DNA of 64,000 nucleotides from an uncultured Christensenellaceae bacterium (lineage in GTDB: Bacteria; Bacillota; Clostridia; Christensenellales; CAG-314), in assembly GCA_910586625.1 (NCBI GenBank), contig CAJUIZ010000002.1:62001-126000 (forward strand), read 5' to 3'. Below are positions 9,497-17,772 of the stretch, in pieces. The first letter of the stretch is position 1. Every line of letters starts with the position of its first letter. The notes beneath the pieces were generated by a model. That model saw only the letters and a list, made by a program, of their open reading frames with translations. It had not been told where the DNA came from and ran no database searches. Both the position numbers and the translations under genes were made by a program.

Positions 9497-10828
9497 TTAT
9501 TTTTTTCTCTGTTGGTCGATTCTGTGACAAAATACGCTGTGAGTAGGGGACACTTTGATCTCTTCGGGATACTTTCCTTCGCATTTATCGCAGCGCATAT
9601 TACATCTATCCTTGAACAAGCACTCGTCCGGTATGTTAATAGGATTGGGAACGCTGCCCGGAATGGTATACAAGTCGGCGCCGATATCCGATTCGAACGT
9701 AGGCTTAGCCTTTTGCAGTCCCTTGGTATACGGATGAAGCGGATTGTCGAAAATTTCGTAAACGGTGCCTTTTTCAACTATTTTACCCGCGTACATAACA
9801 ACTACGTAATCCGCCATTTCGGCAATTACACCGAGATCGTGCGTTATAAGCATAACGGAAGCTCCGCATTGCTTCTGCACGCTTTTTATAAGCTGCAAAA
9901 TCTGACTTTGAATGGTAACGTCCAACGCAGTGGTCGGTTCGTCGGCAATAATCAGTTTGGGATTGCCCGTAAGGGCAATAGCTATCATAACGCGCTGGCG
10001 CATACCGCCGGACAATTGGTGCGGATAGTAGTCGATTATCGTTTCCGGCATAGGAATGCCTACGAGCTGCAGCATCTTTATAGCTTTGGCGCGCGCCTGC
10101 GCCTTGGTGGCAAGCGGATTGATAAGATACACGACTTCTTCTATTTGATAGCCGACTGTGAAAACGGGGTTAAGGCTTGTCATCGGTTCTTGGAATATCA
10201 TCGATATATCCTTTCCGCGTACGCGAGCCATGTCTTCGGTAGGCATCTTGCAAATGTCGTACACCTTGTCCTGCATCTCGTAAACGTACAAGCCGTCTTC
10301 GTTGGTTTCGTATACAGGTTCGATAACGGGCAAGCCTTGTTTGTCCAAAACATCGTTGCCGTGCTTGTCTTTTTTGGTTTGGGTTAATACTTCGCCATTA
10401 CCGTCGCGTTTGCAAACGCGGATACGCTTACCCTTGTCGTCGAGTACGTAGTCCTTGGTGGCAAAACGTATGCTGCCTTCCACCACCTGACCCTGCGGAG
10501 CCTGCACCAGTTGCATAATAGACAAGCTGGTAACGCTCTTGCCGCAGCCGCTCTCGCCCACTATACCGACGATAGAATCGGCAGGAACGTCGAAGCTTAT
10601 GCCGTTGACGGATTTTACCACGCCGTTATCGGTAAAGAAGTAGGTTTGAAGATTTTCTACTTCCAATACGTTATCGGGATTCTTCATCTCCGAAGTGAAA
10701 TACTCGGGAGTAACCTTGGCGCGTTTGAGCTTTTCCAAACGCTTCATTTCTTTTAGATTGCTCTTTAATATTTCGCGGCTTTCTTTTATGGTTAAATTAT
10801 ATGGATTTTTTACGGTTTCTTTTTTCAT
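9497..10828 (-). CDS. oppD: Oligopeptide ABC transporter ATP-binding protein OppD, with insertion
   Basis: 443 residues, about 100 more than usual for OppD. Motifs are Walker A GESGCGKSVT (~91), Q-loop MIFQEP (~213), signature LSGGMRQR (~273), Walker B LIIADEP (~292) and the OppD/DppD C-terminal tail with CLFKDRC and CDKC. The extra length is in two places: a charged N-terminal helix of ~50 residues before the usual LEVENLQTYF start, and ~70 residues between Walker A and the Q-loop (about 122-195). The latter is hydrophilic, with YVLDDKGKRIRV- and VYETNEDGLYVYE-like strands. The ABC core is intact, so the protein should be active. AAGGTAAC precedes the ATG, three bases after the oppC stop. 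Confidence 0.93.
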   Translation of the reverse strand: MKKETVKNPYNLTIKESREILKSNLKEMKRLEKLKRAKVTPEYFTSEMKNPDNVLEVENLQTYFFTDNGVVKSVNGISFDVPADSIVGIVGESGCGKSVTSLSIMQLVQAPQGQVVEGSIRFATKDYVLDDKGKRIRVCKRDGNGEVLTQTKKDKHGNDVLDKQGLPVIEPVYETNEDGLYVYEMQDKVYDICKMPTEDMARVRGKDISMIFQEPMTSLNPVFTVGYQIEEVVYLINPLATKAQARAKAIKMLQLVGIPMPETIIDYYPHQLSGGMRQRVMIAIALTGNPKLIIADEPTTALDVTIQSQILQLIKSVQKQCGASVMLITHDLGVIAEMADYVVVMYAGKIVEKGTVYEIFDNPLHPYTKGLQKAKPTFESDIGADLYTIPGSVPNPINIPDECLFKDRCNMRCDKCEGKYPEEIKVSPTHSVFCHRIDQQRKK

Positions 10829-10831
10829 CGG

Positions 10832-11974
10832 TTACCTTTTCATTTTGGGATCCATTGCGTCGCGTAAGCCGTCGCCTACGAAATTGAAGCCCAGTACCGC
10901 CGCAACTATCAAAATACCTGCGGGAATCCACAAATTGGGATAATTCTGCATAAGAATCGGGTCGGTCGAAGCGGATATCATCGAGCCCCAGGCAGCGTAT
11001 GGAATTGGTACGCCCAAGCCCAAATAACTTAACGTCGATTCGTACAAAATAATGCTGCCCAATCCCAACGTCATGGAAACGATAAGCTGGGGCATTATAT
11101 TGGGCACCAAATGCTTGAATATTCTGCGCCAGGTGGGAACGCCCATAACTTCACACGCAACTATGTATTCCTGCTCGCGCAGATACAGTATCTGTCCGCG
11201 TACGATACGCGCAGTGCCGCTCCACCCAAAAGCCGTTAGTATTATCAACAAGTAGTAAATATTAAACTTGGGGTCAACCTTCCACGATTCCAAAACCGCG
11301 GAGGCGATAAGTAATATGGGCAGAGTGGGAATACAGTTCAATATATCCACTATACGCATTATTATTTGGTCGACCCAACCGCCAAAATAGCCGGCAAGTC
11401 CGCCCAAAATTACGCCTATCAACGTTTCCAACAGCACTACTACGAAACCGAGCGTCAACGATATACGTCCGCCGTACATAAGACGGATATATACGTCCAT
11501 ACCCTTTTCGTCCGTTCCCAGCCAATGATCCTTGGACACGGGAGCGTATTGATTGAAGTTTACTTCCTTGTCGTTGTACTGATACGTTTTAATTACGTTT
11601 CCCTGCGCATCGGTGTATTCCACCCATTCGCCCGCGTGGACGATTTTTATGGAATCGTCCGTCGTCGTTTCCCCCCACTTGTAGCCGAACCAGTGCATAA
11701 ACACGGGGCCCAAGAAAGAGAACAAAAACAGAAATACCAGCATAGCCAACCCGACAATGGATAGGCGCGAACGGAAAAACCTGCGCGTTACCATCATTGC
11801 GGGAGACAACTGCTTGTAGTGTATCTGCTGAGTTACGGTATCGTCCGTTACAATAAGCGGAGTTTCCGTAACGTTAGTTTCGATTATTTGTTCTTCCGCG
11901 GACTTAACTTCCGTAGCCGTAGTTTCCAAGTTATCGCTCGGGGCGATATTGTCAAGTTTCTTTTTTTCTTTCAT
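10832..11974 (-). CDS. oppC: Oligopeptide ABC transporter permease OppC
   Basis: 380 residues. One of the two membrane subunits of the peptide importer. The first ~65 residues are a polar cytoplasmic extension, then TM1 (LSIVGLAMLVFLFLFSFLG). An outer loop of ~85 residues, longer than usual, ends in the family motif HWLGTDEKGMDVYIRLMYGG. Five more membrane segments follow. The EAA loop that docks the ATPases reads EYIVACEVMGVPTWRRIFKH. AGGGTGAT precedes the ATG. The gene starts 9 bp after the oppB stop and is followed at once by oppD. Confidence 0.93.
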   Translation of the reverse strand: MKEKKKLDNIAPSDNLETTATEVKSAEEQIIETNVTETPLIVTDDTVTQQIHYKQLSPAMMVTRRFFRSRLSIVGLAMLVFLFLFSFLGPVFMHWFGYKWGETTTDDSIKIVHAGEWVEYTDAQGNVIKTYQYNDKEVNFNQYAPVSKDHWLGTDEKGMDVYIRLMYGGRISLTLGFVVVLLETLIGVILGGLAGYFGGWVDQIIMRIVDILNCIPTLPILLIASAVLESWKVDPKFNIYYLLIILTAFGWSGTARIVRGQILYLREQEYIVACEVMGVPTWRRIFKHLVPNIMPQLIVSMTLGLGSIILYESTLSYLGLGVPIPYAAWGSMISASTDPILMQNYPNLWIPAGILIVAAVLGFNFVGDGLRDAMDPKMKR

Positions 11975-11983
11975 AATATCACC

Positions 11984-13369
11984 CTATTTAGTAAGTTTTA
12001 CGCGCGGGTCTACCACCGCGTACATTATATCGCTTAGCAACGTACCTATAACGGTTAATATTGCCAAAAACATATTATAACCCATTATTAACGGAATATC
12101 TCCGCCGCGCAAAGCCTTGTATGCAAGCCGTCCTATGCCGTCGATTGCAAACACTTCTTCGGTAATCATCGCTCCGCCGAACAAACTCGGCAATATGCCT
12201 GCAAGCATGGTAACAAGCGGAATCAGCGTGTTACGGAATGCGTGAACGTATATTACCTTCTTTTCGGAAAGCCCCTTGGCGCGAGCCGTACGTATATAGT
12301 CGCTGTTTAATACTTCCAACATATTGGTACGGGTGTATCTCATCAAACCGCCGATAGACAGGACAACAAGCACTACCATAGGCAGGAACAAGTGCCACAT
12401 AATATCCGGAAGATTTTGGAAAATATTTACCGCGCTGCTGCCGCCGCTTACAAGTCCCGAAGGGGGGAACCAACCGAGCGTTGTAGAGAACAGCTTGATT
12501 AGCAGAGCCGCGAAGAAGAAAGACGGCAGCGAAATACCCATAAGGGTAATTATCGTTACGGCGTAGTCCGTTGCGGAATACTGCTTGGTTGCGCTGATAA
12601 TACCCAAGGGTATGGCTATCAAGAACTCCAAAATAAGCGCGATGAAGGATAACGCGAAGGAAATCCACATATTGTCCGCAATGACCTTGGTTACAGGCTG
12701 CTGATGGTCGAAAGACTCTCCAAGGTCGAAACGAATTGCGTTGCCCAACCAGGAAAAGTAGCCCGACAATACCGCCACAAACTTCTGGCCGCCGGTAGAA
12801 TTGCGGTATGTTGTCGCACCGACGTAGCCGTCGCTCAGAATATCGCGGTCGAAGATTACGTTGCCCTGTTCGTCTACGTAGTAGCTACCCGATGCAACGC
12901 GTTTTTTAACGTCTATTTCGCGTTGCTTTTCTTGATCGAACTGTTTGTCCAAATAGCTGATTACGTAATCGCCGTCTTCGTTAAGGTTGAGCATATACGT
13001 CTTGCCGTCGATTGTAGCGTCGAATTCGTTGATGAACTTGGAATACCATTCCTTACGGTATTTGGCTTCGGCATCATGGTTGGACTCATAATCCTTGTCC
13101 GTAGAATTACCGGTAAACACCGTCCCGCCGTAATTGGGCATCGCGTCGTCCATCTTGATATCCACGTAGGATTCGGGCATATACAAGCCGTACTTTTTGC
13201 GGAACTCATTCAGCTTGGCGCGCGTCATTTGCCCTGACTGCAGCTGCGCCGAAAACTTGGTTTCCAAGAAATCGGTTGGCATCAGTCGGACCAAAGTGTA
13301 AATTATTACCGATACGCCGAAGAGAATGAGTATCGACAAAAGTATTCTTTTGATAATGTACTTTACCAT
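11984..13369 (-). CDS. oppB: Oligopeptide ABC transporter permease OppB with large outer domain
   Basis: 461 residues against the usual 305-330. TM1 is KRILLSILILFGVSVIIYTL. The expected GLYMPESYV segment follows, then about 130 extra residues (~65-195), polar and rich in Asp, Tyr and Lys. The canonical part resumes at WLGNAIRFDLGESF, followed by five membrane segments and the EAA loop (DYIRTARAKGLSEKKVIYVHAF). The insert falls in the first outer loop, so it should face OppA and could help with docking or substrate selection. It pairs with OppC. AGAGAA precedes the ATG. Confidence 0.93.
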   Translation of the reverse strand: MVKYIIKRILLSILILFGVSVIIYTLVRLMPTDFLETKFSAQLQSGQMTRAKLNEFRKKYGLYMPESYVDIKMDDAMPNYGGTVFTGNSTDKDYESNHDAEAKYRKEWYSKFINEFDATIDGKTYMLNLNEDGDYVISYLDKQFDQEKQREIDVKKRVASGSYYVDEQGNVIFDRDILSDGYVGATTYRNSTGGQKFVAVLSGYFSWLGNAIRFDLGESFDHQQPVTKVIADNMWISFALSFIALILEFLIAIPLGIISATKQYSATDYAVTIITLMGISLPSFFFAALLIKLFSTTLGWFPPSGLVSGGSSAVNIFQNLPDIMWHLFLPMVVLVVLSIGGLMRYTRTNMLEVLNSDYIRTARAKGLSEKKVIYVHAFRNTLIPLVTMLAGILPSLFGGAMITEEVFAIDGIGRLAYKALRGGDIPLIMGYNMFLAILTVIGTLLSDIMYAVVDPRVKLTK

Positions 13370-13388
13370 TTGTTTTCTCTGAATTTAA

Positions 13389-15992
13389 TTACTTAGTTTC
13401 GTTAAGACTTACTTCCCACAATCTTGCAAGCGGTCCGTTGTACGGAGTGAGCTCTTTTTGCAAAGTGTTCTTATCGATTATTTTAGAACTGTAAGCGAAC
13501 AAATCGCTTCTTTGATAAGTGGGCAATTCCACCGCCAAGTCCATAACGTCATTCAATGCGAGCGAATAGTAGTAAGCTCTGTCATCCTGATCTGTCGTCA
13601 AGCGAGCGGCTTCGATGTTTTCAGACAATCTGTCTATTATTTGCCTTTCCGTCTCATACTTTGTAGTCTGGTCGCGCAGAATTTCAGTGTAGCCCCAATT
13701 CGAAGTAGATCCGGCTGTAGAATCTTTGTGATAAACCTGATACATATCGGGGTCTATTGCCGCGCCCCAAGCAGCCGCCCATACGGTAAGCTCGCCGTTA
13801 TTGAGCTTGCTGAGCGCGCGAATATCCGTGCTGACGGTTATTTGGAAGCCAATTTTATTGAGAATTTCCGACGCTTGCTTCAACGCTATATACGCGGGGT
13901 GGTCGGTTGTTTCGCCGGCAATGGTAAACGTGTACTTTAATACGTCGTTGCCCTTGGCTAAAACTTCGTTTTTCAAAGTGTATCCCGCATCTTCGACAAG
14001 TTTTCTGCTGGTTTCGCCGCTCTTATCGAAATAAGGATAGTGTTCGTCCTGACCGTACACAGAATTGGTTTTGTCGTGATAAGTATCTATACTGTGGGGA
14101 TATGCCCAAGAACTTTCCGCCATCGGTCTGTAAATAGGTGTAGAATAGCCGGAATAGTAATCTACGCATTGCGCCGTTTCTATGGCGTGCATAATAGCTT
14201 TACGAACGGCAAGACTCGGAACTTTACCGGCGTTGATGCCGATATAACCGTAGCCGTTTGTTTTGGCTTTGACAAAGCCGATTTCGCCGGATTTGAATTG
14301 CTTACTGTTTTGGATACTGTCGATATTATCCTGTTGACAAGCGGGCTCGACGAAATGTACCGCTCCCGTATACAATTGTTCCAACATAGATTTGGTAGGT
14401 ACTACTTGGTAGTTAACGTACTTTATTGTTACGGGGAACATAAAGTGGTCGTTACGTTCGAAATATACTACGCCCTTGCTGCGGAACGTACCCGCTTCGA
14501 CACGACTGCCGTCGCCCGACTGCGTGGTGGCTTTGTAGGGTCCCGCTCCTACGGGCACGCCTATTTTGGCGTTATCCTTGATTACGTCGTCTTGGAAATC
14601 GGGATTACCGAAATCCACTCCGAAATGAGTTTTGTAGTCGAACAAGTCTATTTGCGTTTGATTGGAGTAATAATACATAGGAGCAACCGTAAAGCCGAAG
14701 TTCCATATTGCTTTGGGGTCAACTTTATTGATAGTTATCTCCAACACTTCGTTACCTGACGTAACTTCGCCGTTGGGAACGCCGTTTTCCTTGTAGCTGC
14801 TGTAAGTGGGTTTGGAATACTTTGTTCCGTTTACCGTTATATCGCTTGCTTCCTTGTACTCGTCGGAATTCCAAATGCTGACAATTCCTTCAATACTGGC
14901 AATCCTATCTTCGTCGCCTACGCTGTCGAAGTATTCCTTCTTAAGCTTACCTGCGACGTAGTTGAGCAAATTGTTAGCGCTTGCCGTTGCCGTAAGCACG
15001 GTTATCGCGTCGTTAGGAATAAGAGTATCGTACATCATTTGGATAGCTTTCTCTTTATCCCAATCTTTACAATTGGGCCAGCTGTAATCGAATTTTCTTT
15101 CGTCTTCGTTCCAAGTAATCTTGCCCCAATTGTACAGGAAGGCTTCCGTATCGGTATGCAACGAGATCATTTCGTCAGAGCCTTCTTCCTTGGCAAACTT
15201 GATATCTTCCGCAGTACCCATAGAGTTTATGTAATCGGACTCGAGTTCTTGCTCCAAATACTTTTTCGCGGCTGTATAATCGTCTAAAACGTTAGCGTAA
15301 ATACCGCCGCGATTCTTATATTCGGTAAGAAAACCAACCATCTCGGCGTCGGTAAGAGTTCTTTTATTGTCTTCCTGAATTTCTTTGATAGCTTCTCTAA
15401 GATAACCTATACGGTCGCCGGCAGCATTCAAAAACCTTCTGTTGAAACCCTTTTGTTCCTTCAATTCGCGTTGTTGAGTTTGATACGCTTTAAGTCCAAC
15501 GATATCGGTAGAATAAATCGTCGCGCTTCCGTAATATGCGGGGTCGAGATACTCGTACAAATTGAACAGTACGTCTCGCATAGTAAGGGGCGAACCGTCG
15601 CTGAACTTCAAACCGCTTTTAAGAACAAATCTGTACCGAGTGAACTGATCCGTACCCACGGTATATGTTTCTTCGTCGTAATCGGCGACTACGCACGGCT
15701 CTTTTGCAAGCTCGGCTGCGCGTTTGGAAGCATTCTCTTTGCCGTAACCGATAATTTTACCGTCCGTAGTAGAGCCTAACATAGAAATCTGCGTCATTCC
15801 TACAATACTGCTGTCTGCGCCCGATGAAGAATAGAAGGGGTTAAAAACGCCTTCCAATTCCGCCGTGGACAATACCAAACGTGTGCTTTCGTTGTCGATA
15901 ACGTCCTTTTTGCAGGCAACAAGCGCAAACACCGCGCTTAGCGCCAACGACGCTACAATCAGCCAGCTTGTAATTCTTTTTATTTTGCTCAT
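13389..15992 (-). CDS. oppA: Peptide-binding lipoprotein OppA
   Basis: 867 residues, well above the ~550 typical of SBP family 5. Lipobox LVAC (Cys27) anchors it to the outer face of the membrane, where it captures peptides and passes them to OppB/OppC. Family marks are the RFVLKSGLKFSDGSPLTMRDV block (residues ~118-140), the late PVGAGPYK segment, and the C-terminal TVWAAAWGAAIDPDMYQVYH block that closes the pocket. The extra length is mostly between ~165 and ~400, rich in Glu, Lys and Asn. GGAGTGA precedes the ATG. It is the first of five opp genes in the order A-B-C-D-F. Confidence 0.93.
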   Translation of the reverse strand: MSKIKRITSWLIVASLALSAVFALVACKKDVIDNESTRLVLSTAELEGVFNPFYSSSGADSSIVGMTQISMLGSTTDGKIIGYGKENASKRAAELAKEPCVVADYDEETYTVGTDQFTRYRFVLKSGLKFSDGSPLTMRDVLFNLYEYLDPAYYGSATIYSTDIVGLKAYQTQQRELKEQKGFNRRFLNAAGDRIGYLREAIKEIQEDNKRTLTDAEMVGFLTEYKNRGGIYANVLDDYTAAKKYLEQELESDYINSMGTAEDIKFAKEEGSDEMISLHTDTEAFLYNWGKITWNEDERKFDYSWPNCKDWDKEKAIQMMYDTLIPNDAITVLTATASANNLLNYVAGKLKKEYFDSVGDEDRIASIEGIVSIWNSDEYKEASDITVNGTKYSKPTYSSYKENGVPNGEVTSGNEVLEITINKVDPKAIWNFGFTVAPMYYYSNQTQIDLFDYKTHFGVDFGNPDFQDDVIKDNAKIGVPVGAGPYKATTQSGDGSRVEAGTFRSKGVVYFERNDHFMFPVTIKYVNYQVVPTKSMLEQLYTGAVHFVEPACQQDNIDSIQNSKQFKSGEIGFVKAKTNGYGYIGINAGKVPSLAVRKAIMHAIETAQCVDYYSGYSTPIYRPMAESSWAYPHSIDTYHDKTNSVYGQDEHYPYFDKSGETSRKLVEDAGYTLKNEVLAKGNDVLKYTFTIAGETTDHPAYIALKQASEILNKIGFQITVSTDIRALSKLNNGELTVWAAAWGAAIDPDMYQVYHKDSTAGSTSNWGYTEILRDQTTKYETERQIIDRLSENIEAARLTTDQDDRAYYYSLALNDVMDLAVELPTYQRSDLFAYSSKIIDKNTLQKELTPYNGPLARLWEVSLNETK

Positions 15993-15996
15993 AATT

Positions 15997-17145
15997 TCAC
16001 TCCTTCGTTTCGAGCGTAATGCCGTAACCGCTGTTGCTTAAAACCACCTTGTTGTTGCCGTTTATAAGCCAACAGCCGTTGCCTTCGAACAATCCGCTCA
16101 AATCGTAATTATTTGTACTGTTATTCACAACTGTTCCGTTAATATGTACGTTGGTCAATTGCAGTTGCTTTTGAGTTGTGCCTTGCGCCAATACGGCAAT
16201 TTCCATAGTAGGCATGGAATTTTCCGAAATTACATATTTAACGTTATTAAACGTAACGTCGTGCATTTGACCTTTATCGCCAATAGTGTGTATCATACAT
16301 AGACTGAACGCGCCGAATGGATTTACGGTAATATTAGATATTATTTTTCCGTTTCCGTTAAATTCGTAATTCAACGTCTGAATCTGCAACTCTTCTCCGC
16401 CGCAATCAAAGTCGTTCATTATATAAACGTTTCCGCGCAAATTGCCGTCGCCGTTGATGGCATCGTAAAGGTTTTGATAGTTTCTTACGAGAATGTATTC
16501 GCCCTGCAAATACTTAGCGTATACCGGAACGTCAAGGTCGGAGTCTCCGCCGGGATGGGTATAGTCATAATCCCAAGGCTGGGTACATTCCTTATCCTTG
16601 TAGTATTCTCCAAGAGAAGTATAGCCTTTGCGTAAATTTGCGTAATTACGTCTATCGTTAAATTTTGCTCCCGCAGATATATCCGAGTCGCTTAATTTAT
16701 ATGTTCCCAAAATTACTTCCTTTGCGGAAGATTCGTCCCAATAACGTACGGAGTAGGTATGATTTATAGCCAATTCCCAACCCGCATAGAGAATAAGCAG
16801 ATCATCTTGAAGAGTGTCTTTGTCAAAATCCCATTTGACCGTACAGCCTACGTCCTTGTACCAACCGGTGAAAACATACTTGTCACGAGAAATCGCGTCT
16901 GTAGTTCCTGCGTGAGAATACTTCTTGACGGGGTCCAAAATCAGCACGCCTTTTTCTTCGTACGCATATCCGAAAGTAGAAGCGTCGTTGACGGTTGACG
17001 TATCGGTAGAAAGCGAACCGCCGTTGAACTTGAACTGCACCTTGTACATTCCGTCTAACATATCGCCGTTGTTACAAGCAGCCAAACAGCCCGCAAAGAT
17101 TGCAAGTAACAAAAACAGTAATATCAATTTTGTAATTTTTCGCAT
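15997..17145 (-). CDS. Lipoprotein with Listeria-Bacteroides repeats and a beta-helix-like C-terminus
   Basis: 382 residues, lipobox LAAC (Cys24). Residues ~32-130 and ~135-212 are two InlB B-type repeats, seen by VQFKFNGG, VFTGWYKD, ILYAGW and VPVYAKY. The rest (NLYDAINGDGNLRGN, YIMNDFDCGG, YEFNGNGKIISNI) reads like the short turns of a right-handed beta-helix, as in GLUG-like surface proteins. AGGAGACG precedes the start, which follows the upstream lipoprotein's stop by 9 bp. Function unknown. Co-transcription with the protease and Opp genes suggests a role in substrate capture. Confidence 0.85.
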   Translation of the reverse strand: MRKITKLILLFLLLAIFAGCLAACNNGDMLDGMYKVQFKFNGGSLSTDTSTVNDASTFGYAYEEKGVLILDPVKKYSHAGTTDAISRDKYVFTGWYKDVGCTVKWDFDKDTLQDDLLILYAGWELAINHTYSVRYWDESSAKEVILGTYKLSDSDISAGAKFNDRRNYANLRKGYTSLGEYYKDKECTQPWDYDYTHPGGDSDLDVPVYAKYLQGEYILVRNYQNLYDAINGDGNLRGNVYIMNDFDCGGEELQIQTLNYEFNGNGKIISNITVNPFGAFSLCMIHTIGDKGQMHDVTFNNVKYVISENSMPTMEIAVLAQGTTQKQLQLTNVHINGTVVNNSTNNYDLSGLFEGNGCWLINGNNKVVLSNSGYGITLETKE

Positions 17146-17154
17146 AGGCGTCTC

Positions 17155-17772
17155 CTAATCTTCCGATTGATAGCTGTAGTTAGCCGTTATAACGGAGCCT
17201 TGCTCGTTAACGTAGGATATTACCATACTTATAAGAGAATTATCACTGTAACGCACTGATACCGAGCCTTCGCTCCCCTTAACCGATGTTCCCGTAAACG
17301 CGGACAAATCGTTAATCTTTGCGCTGAAAAAGCCGTCGTTATCTTGAATGTCCGTAAAGTTTTTGGAATTGAACTTTATATTCTTGGCGGTTACTTCCTT
17401 CAAGTTAATATTGAGCTCATCTCCGCTTGACTTAACTATCGCGTTGTTGCGGCTAACGTCTACCGTGAGCGTTCCGCGGTGAGTGGTTATGCGCCCTTCC
17501 GGCAGAGTTATACCGCCGTTACCTACGTCTATCGTGTTAAACGTCTGATAAGAAAACCGTATCTGCGTTTGATTGTTTTCCGTCTTGGTAGCCGTATATA
17601 CGCTTGTAAGAATTACGCCTTCGATATCGGTAGTGACGGTAAGACTTACATAGTCGTAAGACTTCTTGACCATTTTATTGAGATTGCGGTCCGTCTTGTT
17701 GCAAGCGCACAAAGCAAAACACGTCAAGACGAGTAACAACGCGACTAAAACCGTAAAACGTTTGTTTTTCAT
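17155..17772 (-). CDS. Small lipoprotein translationally coupled to the giant protease
   Basis: 205 residues, lipobox LCAC (Cys24). The mature part is mostly alternating beta-strands (VSLTVTTDIEGVILTSVYT, ITTHRGTLTVDVS) with no catalytic motif. Its ATG overlaps the stop codon of the protease gene (ATGA), so ribosomes finishing the protease probably re-start here. That tight coupling suggests a stoichiometric partner of the protease, such as a chaperone or inhibitor. This is inference from layout only. I do not recognise a family. Confidence 0.8.
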   Translation of the reverse strand: MKNKRFTVLVALLLVLTCFALCACNKTDRNLNKMVKKSYDYVSLTVTTDIEGVILTSVYTATKTENNQTQIRFSYQTFNTIDVGNGGITLPEGRITTHRGTLTVDVSRNNAIVKSSGDELNINLKEVTAKNIKFNSKNFTDIQDNDGFFSAKINDLSAFTGTSVKGSEGSVSVRYSDNSLISMVISYVNEQGSVITANYSYQSED

